Below the pieces are notes generated by a model. The model did no database searches and was not told the DNA's origin. It saw only the letters and a program-made list of their open reading frames with translations. From contig NZ_JAIUKE010000040.1 of the NCBI RefSeq assembly GCF_020176795.1, positions 1 to 45,483 on the forward strand: a stretch of DNA of 45,483 nt, read 5' to 3'. Shown one piece after another: positions 18,662 through 26,339 of the stretch. Numbering within the stretch: the stretch's first letter is position 1; the number at the start of each line of letters is the position of its first letter. A program made the translations under genes and the position numbers. The DNA comes from Streptomyces sp. 8L (GTDB lineage Bacteria; Actinomycetota; Actinomycetes; Streptomycetales; Streptomycetaceae).

Positions 18662-19543
18662 GTGACAGGTACCCCTTCCGTGGCTATCCAGAGTAACACG
18701 AGAATGCCTTCATCTGAATGGCGTTTTCGCAGGTCAGGCCGCATCTCGGGGCTTGACAACAGCCATGGGAACGTGCTGCACCCGGCTCCCGGAGGCGGGT
18801 ATGCGCAGGTCATGGGCACTGCGCGGGCGCGCGGAAACACGCGCGACACCTGTTGCACGACACCGTCCAAAGCGGCCGAACGTCCCCATTTGTCGGTTTC
18901 GTGACGGCAAAATTTCCACATCGTGTTCGGTTTTCGATGATCCATCCGAGTGGGAAACCGGGCGGATACGGACTGGAACAGAGATCACATCCGGCCACTC
19001 CGGGACCCCTGTGCAAGGAGTGACGCGAGTGACTCGGCAAGGGCCGGGCACGCAGCGGTCCGTTCTCCCCCGGGAAGGCCGCACGTCTTCCGCCGGGAAG
19101 GCCGCACGTCTTCCCCCGGGAAGGCCGCCGTCTTCCCCCGGGAAGGCCACGCGGTGAGATCGCGGGAGACCGTTCGTAGATCGCCGGAGATCACCGGAAC
19201 CCCGACGCGGAATTCGGGCAGGTCGAAGCCGATCCATTCGCACCGAAGCGATTCCAGGCGAATGGACGGGGAATGCCCGCGAACCGGGAAATGGATCATC
19301 CGGATTATGTGAACGGCCACCGAAGACGAGTGATCCGGAACGGGAACGAGCCGCCCGCCCGCCCCGGGGGGCGGGTCGGGTGCGGGGCCGCGACAACGGG
19401 TCGGTAACCTGAGGCGGCCGAGACAGCTTTAGCCCGTGCTTACGCATGAGTGCGGGCCCGCCGCCCCGGCACGGCGCACGTACCGCACCACAGCCGGAAA
19501 CCGCACGTCCCATCCTTCGTACGTCCAAGGAGATGCCGCCGCC
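18662..19543. other. Long divergent intergenic region with hairpin repeats
   Basis: 882 bases between the diverging carD and lipoprotein genes. It contains the carD promoter region (candidate -10 TACTCT on the minus strand near 18700) and a 23-bp repeat array at 19071-19152. The stretch 18900-18970 is relatively AT-rich for this genome. No open frame here has convincing codon use. Confidence 0.55.
19071..19152. repeat. Tandem 22-23-bp hairpin repeats
   Basis: Units at 19071-19093, 19094-19116 and 19117-19138, plus a partial copy from 19139. Each unit begins CGGGAAGGCCG and ends GTCTTCC, so the ends of a unit can pair (GGGAAG with CTTCCC) as a small hairpin. Function unknown. Confidence 0.8.
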
Positions 19544-20218
19544 GTGAGCAGCAGCCTTCGACGCGGCGCCCTCGCCGCGACTGCCCTTGTGTTCCCACTC
19601 GCCACGCTGGCCGCGTGCGGCTCGGGCAACACCTCGCAGACCGACGAGGTAAAGCCGGACACCGCTGCCACCTCCACGGGTGACATCAAGGTCCAGAACA
19701 TCACCGTCGTCACGCAGCAGAAGCCGGGCGCCGACGGTTCCGCCGCCGTCACGGGCAAGGTCTTCAACAACGGCCGTACCGCGCAGACCCTCCAGTCCAT
19801 CAAGCTGCCCGGCACCGGTGCCGTCGTGAAGCTGAAGCCCGCCAAGGGCTCGGGTGCGCTGACCGTGCCCGCCCTGGGCGCCGTACAGCTCGGCGGCAAG
19901 GGCAACGCCTCCGCGGCGGTCAGCGGCCTGCCGGCCGGCAAGAACGGCAACGCGGAACAGGTCGTCTTCACGCTCAGCAAGACGGGCGACATCGGCGTGC
20001 GCGCGCTCGTCGTGCCGGCCACGAGCTACTACGGCCAGGTCGGCCCGACGGCGCCTGCGTCGCCGAGCGCGCCCGCGTCGCCGTCCGGTTCGGCCTCGGG
20101 CTCCCCGTCGGGCAAGCCCTCGGGCTCCACCTCCGGCAGCCCGTCCGGAACCGCGTCCGGTTCCAGCTCGGCCGGCACGGGCGGTACGGGCACGGGCGGC
20201 GGCGCGATCACCGGCTGA
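19544..20218 (+). CDS. Lipoprotein with DUF461-like domain
   Basis: 224 residues. The signal peptide ends in a lipobox LATLAACG (Cys about residue 25), so the mature protein is lipid-anchored outside the membrane. A beta-rich domain follows (IKVQNITVVTQQ, AAVTGKVFNNG, LGAVQLGGKGN), resembling DUF461/PCuAC-like domains that bind copper in some families; here I see no Met/His copper motif. The last 55 residues are Ser/Gly/Pro repeats (SPSGSASGSPSGKPSGS), probably a wall-spanning linker. AAGGAG (19527-19532) sets the GTG 19544 start. It converges on phoP through a shared terminator. Confidence 0.85.
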   Translation: MSSSLRRGALAATALVFPLATLAACGSGNTSQTDEVKPDTAATSTGDIKVQNITVVTQQKPGADGSAAVTGKVFNNGRTAQTLQSIKLPGTGAVVKLKPAKGSGALTVPALGAVQLGGKGNASAAVSGLPAGKNGNAEQVVFTLSKTGDIGVRALVVPATSYYGQVGPTAPASPSAPASPSGSASGSPSGKPSGSTSGSPSGTASGSSSAGTGGTGTGGGAITG

Positions 20219-20235
20219 GCCGACCGACGTACACA

Positions 20236-20284
20236 TGAGGGAGGCGCCCCGTCCGGCCGGTACCGGACCGGGGCGCCTCCCTCA
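20236..20284. terminator. Strong bidirectional terminator
   Basis: TGAGGGAGGCGCCCC pairs with GGGGCGCCTCCCTCA and the stem continues with GTCCGG/CCGGAC, giving about 21 bp with a single bulge and a 6-nt loop. It separates the converging lipoprotein and phoP genes. Confidence 0.88.
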
Positions 20285-20345
20285 GTCGTACGTGTGCACG
20301 CGCACCCGGCGGGACCGCCGGCACGCGCGGTGTGCGTCCCCGGGC

Positions 20346-21026
20346 CTACGGCTCGAACTTGTAGCCGAGGCCGCGGACCGTGACCAGGTAGCGCGGCGCA
20401 CCCGGGTCCGGCTCGATCTTCGCGCGCAGGCGCTTCACGTGGACGTCGAGCGTCTTGGTGTCACCGACGTAGTCCGCGCCCCACACCCGGTCGATGAGCT
20501 GCATTCGGGTCAGCACGCGGCCCGCGTTGCGCAGCAGCATCTCCAGCAGGTCGAACTCCTTGAGCGGCAGGTCGACCTTGCCGCCGGAGACCGTCACCAC
20601 GTGCCGGTCGACGTCCATCCGTACCGGACCCGCCTCCAGGGCGGCCGGGGTGACCTCCTCCGGTTCGCCGCGGCGGCGGAGCACCGCGCGGATGCGGGCG
20701 ACGAGCTCGCGGGAGGAGAAGGGCTTGGTCACATAGTCGTCGGCCCCTATCTCCAGGCCGACGACCTTGTCGATCTCGCTGTCCTTCGCGGTGACCATGA
20801 TCACCGGAACGTTGGACCTGCCGCGCAGCTGGCGGCAGACTTCGGTGCCCGGCAGGCCGGGCAGCATCAGGTCGAGGAGGACGAGGTCGGCGCCGTTGCG
20901 CTCGAACTCGCCGAGCCCCGCGGGCCCGGTGGTCGCGATGGCGACCTCGAAGCCCTCCTTGCGGAGCATGTAGGAAAGAGCGTCGCTGAAGGATTCCTCA
21001 TCCTCGACGACGAGCACTCGGGTCAC
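20346..21026 (-). CDS. phoP: Phosphate-response regulator PhoP
   Basis: 226 residues of the OmpR/PhoB type. The receiver domain has acidic E8/D9, phospho-acceptor Asp52 (VLLDLMLPG), Thr79 and Lys101 (TKPF). The winged-helix domain (about 125-226) ends in the typical VRGLGYKFEP. It is essentially identical to S. coelicolor PhoP, which controls phosphate scavenging and represses antibiotic synthesis. The ATG overlaps the phoR stop by 4 nt. The phoR-phoP operon is expected to be self-activated from the PHO box at 22653-22685. Confidence 0.97.
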   Translation of the reverse strand: MTRVLVVEDEESFSDALSYMLRKEGFEVAIATTGPAGLGEFERNGADLVLLDLMLPGLPGTEVCRQLRGRSNVPVIMVTAKDSEIDKVVGLEIGADDYVTKPFSSRELVARIRAVLRRRGEPEEVTPAALEAGPVRMDVDRHVVTVSGGKVDLPLKEFDLLEMLLRNAGRVLTRMQLIDRVWGADYVGDTKTLDVHVKRLRAKIEPDPGAPRYLVTVRGLGYKFEP

Positions 21027-22579
21027 GGAAGGACCTCCGGGGCAGGAATCACGGTCGGAGTATCCAGCACCAGGCTGCGGGCCGTCCCGCGCGGTTCCGG
21101 GCGGCTGGGGTCTGTACGTTCGCGGCGGGCGCCGATGTCGTGCCGGTCGCCGCGCACCGTGCCGCGGACGCGGCGGGCGGTGTCGTCACGCATGTCTGCG
21201 TCACTGGTGTGGGGAGGGGAGTGGGGGTCGGGGACGGTTCGGGTCTCGGTTGCGGGGAGGGTCCCACCGGCGTCGGCCTCGGTGCCGGTTTCGGCGTCCG
21301 TGCCGGTGTCGGCGTCCGTGTCGTAGAACGAACGGTCGTCGTCATCCGCATTGTCGTCGGTGACGCCGGTCCCGGTCGTCACGCCGGTCGCGGCGGTTCC
21401 GGCGGCGGAGCCCGCCGTGCGTTCGCGGGTGGCGCCCGCCTCGGGCAGGCGCAGGGTGAACGTGGAGCCCTGGCCCTCGGAACTCCACACGGTGACGTCC
21501 CCGCCGTGCGAGGCCGCCACGTGCTTGACGATGGCGAGGCCGAGCCCCGTACCGCCGGTGGCGCGGGAGCGCGCCGGGTCCACGCGGTAGAAGCGCTCGA
21601 AGACGCGCTCGCGGTCCTTCTCCGAGATGCCTATGCCCTGGTCGGTGACGGCGATCTCGACGACGTTGCCGCCGGCCACGGCGCTGCGGGCGACGGCGAT
21701 GCCGACACGGGTGCGGGCCGGGGAGTAGTTGACGGCGTTCTCCACGAGGTTGCCGAGCGCCGCGGCGAGCTGGCCGCGGTTCCCCCAGACGAAGAGCTCG
21801 ACGTCGCCGCCCGCCGCCATCGTGATCTGCTTCGTGGACGCGGGGTGCCGGGACCGGTCGATGGCCTCGGCGACCAGTTCGTCCACGCGTACGGGCTCGG
21901 CGTCCTCCAGCGGGTCGTCGTTCTGCACCCGGGACAGGTCGATGAGCTCCTGTACGAGATTGGTGAGCCGGGTCGCCTCCACCTGCATACGGCCGGCGAA
22001 GCGGTTGACCGCCTCGGGGTCGTCGGAGGCGTCCATGACGGCCTCCGACAGCAGCGAGAGCGCGCCGACCGGGGTCTTGAGCTCATGGCTGACGTTCGCC
22101 ACGAAGTCGCGCCGTACCGCTTCTATGCGGCGGGCCTCCGTCAGGTCCTCCACCAGGAGGAGCACCAGGCGGGAGCCGAGGGGCGCGACGCGGGCGGAGA
22201 CCGCGAGGGCCTCGCCGCGGCCGGTGCCCCGGCGCGGGAGGTCGAGTTCGATCTGTCGTATCTCGCCGTCCCTGCGGGTGTCCCGTGCCATGTGCAGCAT
22301 CGGTTCGACCGCCAGCTTGCCGCCCCTGACCAGGCCCAGCGCGTACGCGGCCGAGCTGGCCTTGACGACGGCGTCGCTCTCGTCGAGGACGACGGCCGAG
22401 GAGCGGAGCACGGAAAGGACCGTGTCGACTCCGGGCGGCAGGACGGCGTCCGTGTGCAGGGAGGTACGGGTGGGACGATGCTGGTCGCGCTCGCTCCAGC
22501 GGAAGGCCAGCATGGCGATCACGCCGGTGCACACGCCGGCGATCGCTGCCAATGCGGCGACCGCCGCGTTCACGTCCAT
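21023..22579 (-). CDS. phoR: Phosphate sensor histidine kinase PhoR
   Basis: 518 residues. One N-terminal membrane helix (about 5-26) and no extracytoplasmic domain, then a PAS-like region. His165 in FVANVSHELKTP is the phosphorylation site. The ATP-binding motifs NLVENAVNYS, TDQGIGI and GGTGLGLAIVKH are intact. About 130 C-terminal residues form a low-complexity Thr/Asp/Arg-rich tail, longer than the kinase core needs. The ATG start at 22579 has TAATCT 6 nt upstream, so the mRNA may be leaderless. It is followed by phoP with a 4-nt overlap. The kinase senses low phosphate, probably through the Pst/PhoU complex. Confidence 0.96.
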   Translation of the reverse strand: MDVNAAVAALAAIAGVCTGVIAMLAFRWSERDQHRPTRTSLHTDAVLPPGVDTVLSVLRSSAVVLDESDAVVKASSAAYALGLVRGGKLAVEPMLHMARDTRRDGEIRQIELDLPRRGTGRGEALAVSARVAPLGSRLVLLLVEDLTEARRIEAVRRDFVANVSHELKTPVGALSLLSEAVMDASDDPEAVNRFAGRMQVEATRLTNLVQELIDLSRVQNDDPLEDAEPVRVDELVAEAIDRSRHPASTKQITMAAGGDVELFVWGNRGQLAAALGNLVENAVNYSPARTRVGIAVARSAVAGGNVVEIAVTDQGIGISEKDRERVFERFYRVDPARSRATGGTGLGLAIVKHVAASHGGDVTVWSSEGQGSTFTLRLPEAGATRERTAGSAAGTAATGVTTGTGVTDDNADDDDRSFYDTDADTGTDAETGTEADAGGTLPATETRTVPDPHSPPHTSDADMRDDTARRVRGTVRGDRHDIGARRERTDPSRPEPRGTARSLVLDTPTVIPAPEVLP

Positions 22580-22591
22580 GCGTTCAGATTA
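22580..22591 (-). promoter_or_regulatory. Leaderless -10 box for phoR
   Basis: TAATCT on the minus strand (22591-22586) lies 6 nt before the phoR ATG. Confidence 0.55.
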
Positions 22592-22652
22592 AGCGGGCCG
22601 ACGGACACTCTCACAGCCGTCCGAGGGTCTCCTTCGACACTCGTCGCCCAGA

Positions 22653-22685
22653 GTTCACCGAGGGGAAAGTATCGGTTCACTTGTG
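22653..22685. promoter_or_regulatory. PHO box between phoR and phoU
   Basis: Three consecutive 11-nt units: GTTCACCGAGG (22653-22663), the degenerate GGAAAGTATCG (22664-22674) and GTTCACTTGTG (22675-22685). The first 7 bases fit the Streptomyces PhoP consensus GTTCACC in units 1 and 3. It lies in the divergent phoR/phoU promoter region, exactly where PhoP autoregulates in S. coelicolor. Confidence 0.88.
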
Positions 22686-22797
22686 CGGGAAGCGCCGGAC
22701 GCGTGCCCCGGACACCGTGAGAGCGTGGGGGCGAGCGCCTTCTGCCCGCCACCCGGACAGGACGTCAAGCGCGGGAGCGCTGGAGAGGGACACACCC

Positions 22798-23463
22798 ATG
22801 CGGGACGCGTACCACGAGGAACTGGACTCGATAAGCGACGACCTCGTCGCCATGGCCCGGCAGGTCGGGTCCGCCATCGGACGTGCCACGACCTCCATGC
22901 TCGACGCCGACCTGAAGCTCGCGGAGAGCGTGATCGCCGCCGACGCGAAGGTCGACCAGACCCAGCACGAACTGGAGGCGCGCGCCATAGCGCTGCTCGC
23001 GCAGCAGCAGCCGGTGGCGACGGACCTGCGCATCGTCGTCACCTCGCTGCGCATGAGCGCCGACCTGGAGCGGGCGGGAGACCTCGCCCAGCATGTGGCC
23101 AAGCTGACCCGGCTGCGCTACCCCGAGTCGCCGGTGCCGCAGGACCTGGCGGCGACGCTCCTGGAGATGGGACAGCTGGCGCAGCGGCTGATGGCGAAGG
23201 CCGCCGAGGTGATCATCACGAAGGACATCGACCTCGCGATGCAGCTGGAGCGCGACGACGACGAGATGGACCTGCTGCACCGCACGCTCTTCCAGCACCT
23301 GATGGACGACCGCTGGAAGCACGGCATCGAGACGGCCGTGGACGTGACGCTGCTCGGCCGCTACTACGAGCGGTTCGCCGACCACGCGGTGTCGGTGGCG
23401 AAGCGCGTGGTCTACCTGGTCACGGGCGAGCACGCGGACGAGATCCAGCTGGAAGGCGCCTGA
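22798..23463 (+). CDS. phoU: Phosphate-signalling protein PhoU
   Basis: 221 residues forming two PhoU three-helix repeats (DLVAMARQVGSAI and ARAIALLAQQQPVATDLRIV in the first; MGQLAQRLMAKAAE and DDDEMDLLHRTLFQHLM in the second). The metal-binding-type motifs DLERAGDLAQHVAK and RYYERFADHAVSVAKR are present. PhoU links Pst phosphate transport to PhoR activity. GGAGAGG lies 9 nt before ATG 22798. It is divergent from phoR-phoP across the PHO box and is probably PhoP-dependent. Confidence 0.96.
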   Translation: MRDAYHEELDSISDDLVAMARQVGSAIGRATTSMLDADLKLAESVIAADAKVDQTQHELEARAIALLAQQQPVATDLRIVVTSLRMSADLERAGDLAQHVAKLTRLRYPESPVPQDLAATLLEMGQLAQRLMAKAAEVIITKDIDLAMQLERDDDEMDLLHRTLFQHLMDDRWKHGIETAVDVTLLGRYYERFADHAVSVAKRVVYLVTGEHADEIQLEGA

Positions 23464-23686
23464 ACGGCGGCCCGAGCGGCCCCCCCGGCCACCGGGGGTG
23501 CGCGGGGTGAGGGGTGACCGTCCGGGTGCGGCCCGCGCGCAGGGCGCACGCGTGCGCCGGTGATGCGCCGGTTGCGCGCCGTTGAGAAACGGCCCGTCGC
23601 GGTCGTCCAATGGAGAGCGGACTGTGCACACCCCACGCCGTCGGAGTCCGGAACCCCGGGGTCCCGGCGCAACCTACGGAGAGACC

Positions 23687-23863
23687 ATGGCCGAATCGTC
23701 CGCGTCCCCCGCTCCCCGCATCTCCCGTACGCCCACGGCGACCGACGCACCGCGCGCCTCGGCCCGCCCCCACCTGCCCGTCCTCGGTGCCTGCGGCTGC
23801 GGCTCGGGCTGCGGCTGCGGCTGCCAGTCGGGCGCGCCGTGCCAGTGCGGCGGGGGCTGCTGA
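23687..23863 (+). CDS. Cysteine-rich metallothionein-like peptide
   Basis: 58 residues beginning MAESSASPAPRISRTP. The first 44 are disordered and Pro/Ala/Arg-rich. The last 15-20 are almost pure Cys/Gly: ACGCGSGCGCGCQSGAPCQ then CGGGC, nine cysteines in CxC and CxxxC spacings. Such clusters bind Zn, Cu or Cd in metallothioneins. CGGAGAG lies just upstream of ATG 23687. Alternatives are a lanthipeptide-like precursor (no modifying genes nearby) or a peptide whose Cys/Gly tail has another use. It lies between phoU and a doubtful G/C tract. Confidence 0.6.
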   Translation: MAESSASPAPRISRTPTATDAPRASARPHLPVLGACGCGSGCGCGCQSGAPCQCGGGC

Positions 23864-24138
23864 GGCGCGTACGCCATGCCGCTTCCGCGGGGGCGGGGGG
23901 GGGCCGGCCCGCCCCCCCCGGGCGGGCGGGCCCCCCCCCCCGCCGGGGGGGGGGGGGGGGCGGGCGGGGGGGGGCGGGGCGGGGGGGCCCCCCCCCCGCC
24001 CCGCGGGCGTGCGCGGCCACCCGACTCGACGGGACGGTCCGGTGGCCGGTACGGCTGGTCCGGTACGGGCGGCGCGCCCGGGCAGCGCCTTCTCCTCGTG
24101 GGCTCCTGCGCGCCGGCAAGTGGACGCGGGGCCGCAGG
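23864..24138. other. Convergent intergenic region with extreme G/C homopolymers
   Basis: From about 23886 to 24005 the sequence is almost only runs of G or C (up to 16 Gs in a row). This could be a strong terminator, but runs of this kind are a common sign of poor base calling, so exact sequence and length are doubtful. Confidence 0.7.
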
Positions 24139-24603
24139 TCAGCCCGCGAGCGCGCTCGCCCCGAAGGACGCGAGGGCGGCGACGAGCGCTCCCCAGAACG
24201 CGATCGACACGCACTGCCACACGATGACGGACCGGCGGACCGCCCCGAAGCCGATCAGGGCGGCCGACGAGATCTGCGTCGGGTGGCCGAGCAGCGAGAC
24301 CCCCGGCACACCGAACCGGTCGAACAGCTGCCTGACGCGCGCCCGCTTCGGTGAGGGCGTGGAGCCGCCCCCGCGGGCGGCACGCCTGCGGACAGCACTG
24401 GCGGCGAACACGACGGCGACCATCGAGGCCGCGTTTCCCGCGATGGCGGCGACCGCCGCGACCACCGGGTTCACCCCGATCAGGACGCCGATCACGCTCC
24501 CGAGGTACGACTCCACGAAGGGGACCGCCGCTATCAGCACGATCGCCACCCACTGGAGCCAGTCGGGAAACGCGGAGACGAAGTGCTGAAAGTTCTCGAT
24601 CAT
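24139..24603 (-). CDS. Small multidrug-export family membrane protein
   Basis: 154 residues with the fold of the 'small multi-drug export' family: WLQWVAIVLIAAVPFVESYLG, then VNPVVAAVAAIAGNAASMVAVVF, a basic loop (VRRRAARGG, SPKRARVRQLFDRFG), GVSLLGHPTQISSAALIGFGA and a last helix VWQCVSIAFWGALVAAL (quoted in parts). This gives about four membrane segments with the conserved PFVES and GP/GHPTQ elements. Transport activity is not proven for the family. GGGAGAG precedes ATG 24603. It is divergent from a TetR gene; the shared region holds four repeated palindromes, so the TetR protein is its likely repressor. Confidence 0.8.
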   Translation of the reverse strand: MIENFQHFVSAFPDWLQWVAIVLIAAVPFVESYLGSVIGVLIGVNPVVAAVAAIAGNAASMVAVVFAASAVRRRAARGGGSTPSPKRARVRQLFDRFGVPGVSLLGHPTQISSAALIGFGAVRRSVIVWQCVSIAFWGALVAALASFGASALAG

Positions 24604-24641
24604 GGTCTCTCCCACGAGCCGCTGGAACGCTCACTAGTACG

Positions 24642-24707
24642 CCGTACCGGTACGGTGTGCCAGCATAGCGTACCGGTACGGCGTACCGGCACGATGTACC
24701 GGTACGG
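24642..24707. promoter_or_regulatory. Operator array for the TetR regulator
   Basis: CGTACCGGTACG-type palindromes occur at 24642-24655 (14-bp CCGTACCGGTACGG), 24669-24680, 24682-24693 (one mismatch) and 24696-24705. Their centres are 26, 13 and 13 bp apart. They fill the gap between the divergent efflux and TetR genes and overlap the TetR promoter. Confidence 0.85.
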
Positions 24708-24712
24708 CGTAC

Positions 24713-24725
24713 TACTATGGGAGGC
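24713..24725 (+). promoter_or_regulatory. Leaderless -10 box for the TetR gene
   Basis: TACTAT (24713-24718) ends 7 nt before ATG 24726, which selects this start over ATG 24717. Confidence 0.6.
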
Positions 24726-25301
24726 ATGTCTAGACGGGACGAGATCATCGAAGCGGCCCTGGGGCTGGCGAAGGCCGAGGGCATCGGCGCCCTCAGCGTG
24801 CGGGCCGTCGCGAGCGCGGCGGGCATCGGGCCGACGACGCTGCGCCACCACTTCCCCTCCCAGGCCGACCTGCACCAGACCGTGGCGGTCGAGCTCGTCA
24901 GCGGCTCCCTGGACGACCTGGCCATCGCGGACGACACCCGCGAGCCGGTCCAGCGGCTGTACGACTGCCTCCTGCAGTTCCTTCCTCCGCCCGATCAGCG
25001 GGAGGCCGCGCTGGGCGCCTGGTTCGAGCTGTACCGGCTGGCCCTGGGCCCGGAGCCCCGCACCGCGGTTCGCGAACTGCTGGAGAGCGGGCGCCAGTCG
25101 TCCGCGCGGGTGCTCCGGCGGTGGCTCGGCACGCTGGCCGGCCAGGGCCATGTGGCGCCCGAGGAGGTCGAGGGGCACGCCGTTCGCGCCCTCGTACTGA
25201 TCGACGGGCTCCATCTGAACCTTCTGATCGGCCCGGCGCCCTTCGACCTGGACGCGGCGAGGGACTCCCTCCGCTGGTTCGCCGAACGCGTGATCACGTA
25301 G
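24726..25301 (+). CDS. TetR-family repressor
   Basis: 191 residues starting MSRRDEIIEAALGLAKAEG. The helix-turn-helix is LSVRAVASAAGIGPTTLRHHFP (parts: LSVRAVASAAGIG, PTTLRHHF), at about 22-45. The rest is an all-helical ligand domain. It is transcribed away from the small efflux gene, with four near-identical palindromes between them. This fits a drug-sensing repressor of itself and the efflux protein. I chose ATG 24726 because of the -10 box 7 nt upstream; ATG 24717 would add MGG. Confidence 0.88.
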   Translation: MSRRDEIIEAALGLAKAEGIGALSVRAVASAAGIGPTTLRHHFPSQADLHQTVAVELVSGSLDDLAIADDTREPVQRLYDCLLQFLPPPDQREAALGAWFELYRLALGPEPRTAVRELLESGRQSSARVLRRWLGTLAGQGHVAPEEVEGHAVRALVLIDGLHLNLLIGPAPFDLDAARDSLRWFAERVIT

Positions 25302-25379
25302 GCCCCCGGTCCCGGCCCCGGGCTCGTGGCTCCGGACTCCGCGCTCCCGACGCCCGGGCGGCGCCGGGCGGTCGGCGGA

Positions 25380-26261
25380 TCAGGGCTGGATGTTCTCCAG
25401 GTCCTCCAGCAGGCCCGGGTGCTTCGGCTCCCAGCCGAGGGCCTGGCGGGTGTGGGCGCTGGACGAGGGCTGGTCGGCCGCGAAGATCTGCCCGAGCGGG
25501 CCGTACGTCTCCTGCGGCACCGACTCGACCGGCAGGCCCAGCCGCCGGCCGATGACCGCGGCGATGTCCCGCACCGCGTCCCCCTCGTCGGCCACGGCGT
25601 GCCAGGCGGTGCCGGCCGGCGCCTGCTCCAGGGCGAGCCGGAAGAGGACGGCCGCGTCGAGCGCGTGCACGGCCGGCCAGCGCTGTGTGCCGTCGCCCGG
25701 GTAGCCGGACACGCCGCTCTTGCGCGCGATGCCGGTCAGAAGGCCGGCGAACCCGCCCGTGCCCTCGTTGTGCACCGTGCGCGGAAGGCGTACGGCCGAA
25801 CTCCGCACGCCGCGCGAGGCCAGGTCCAGTACCCCCATGACGGTGCGGCCACGCCCACCGACCGGCCCCTCCGTCGGGATCGGGTCGGCCTCGGTGGAGG
25901 CGCGGCCCACCGCGAGGGGCGTACCCGAGGAGGTGACGAGGGGCCGGTCGCTGCCGACGAGCTCCTCACCGAGGGCCCCGAGGGCGGCGCCCTCCTCGGC
26001 GACCGCCTTCGCGACGGCCTCGGCGCTGCTGAAGTCGTTGGCGAACGCCAGATGGACCACACCGTCGGCCCGGGCGGCGCCGTCCCGCAGGACGTCGAGG
26101 TCGGCGAGGGCTCCTCGGACCGGCTCGGCCCCGGCCGCCCGCACGGCCGAGGCCGACGCGTCGGAGCGGGCGAGGGCGAGGACGGTGTGGCCGGCGCCGA
26201 GCAGTTCGGCGACCACGGCGGAACCGATCAGACCGGTGCCGCCTGTGACGAAGACACGCAT
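25380..26261 (-). CDS. NAD(P)-dependent atypical SDR / epimerase-like protein
   Basis: 293 residues. The Rossmann motif MRVFVTGGTGLIGSAVVAEL has GGTGLIG at 7-13. DGVVHLAFANDF matches the extended-SDR substrate region. VTSSGTPLAVG carries the Ser of the catalytic set, but no clear YxxxK follows, so it belongs to the atypical group whose redox activity is uncertain. GGGAGAA lies 5 nt before ATG 26261. It is downstream of and in the same direction as a short-chain dehydrogenase gene, separated by an inverted repeat. Confidence 0.8.
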   Translation of the reverse strand: MRVFVTGGTGLIGSAVVAELLGAGHTVLALARSDASASAVRAAGAEPVRGALADLDVLRDGAARADGVVHLAFANDFSSAEAVAKAVAEEGAALGALGEELVGSDRPLVTSSGTPLAVGRASTEADPIPTEGPVGGRGRTVMGVLDLASRGVRSSAVRLPRTVHNEGTGGFAGLLTGIARKSGVSGYPGDGTQRWPAVHALDAAVLFRLALEQAPAGTAWHAVADEGDAVRDIAAVIGRRLGLPVESVPQETYGPLGQIFAADQPSSSAHTRQALGWEPKHPGLLEDLENIQP

Positions 26262-26285
26262 GGGTTTCTCCCGATTTTCCCGCAT

Positions 26286-26339
26286 GTGATGGGACCTTGT
26301 CTCGTCACCCTACAACACGGCGGGACAGAGTCCCATCAC
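26286..26339. promoter_or_regulatory. Inverted repeat between the two SDR genes
   Basis: GTGATGGGACCTTGTC (26286-26301) and GACAGAGTCCCATCAC (26324-26339) match at 14 of 16 positions around a 22-nt loop. The right arm overlaps the stop codon of the upstream dehydrogenase. TAGGGT on the minus strand in the loop resembles a -10 box. It may be a terminator or an operator for the epimerase-like gene. Confidence 0.55.

Noticed and set aside
24642..24707. Terminator or small RNA made of the repeated palindromes
   Set aside because: The copies sit between divergent promoters and match a TetR-type operator better than a terminator.
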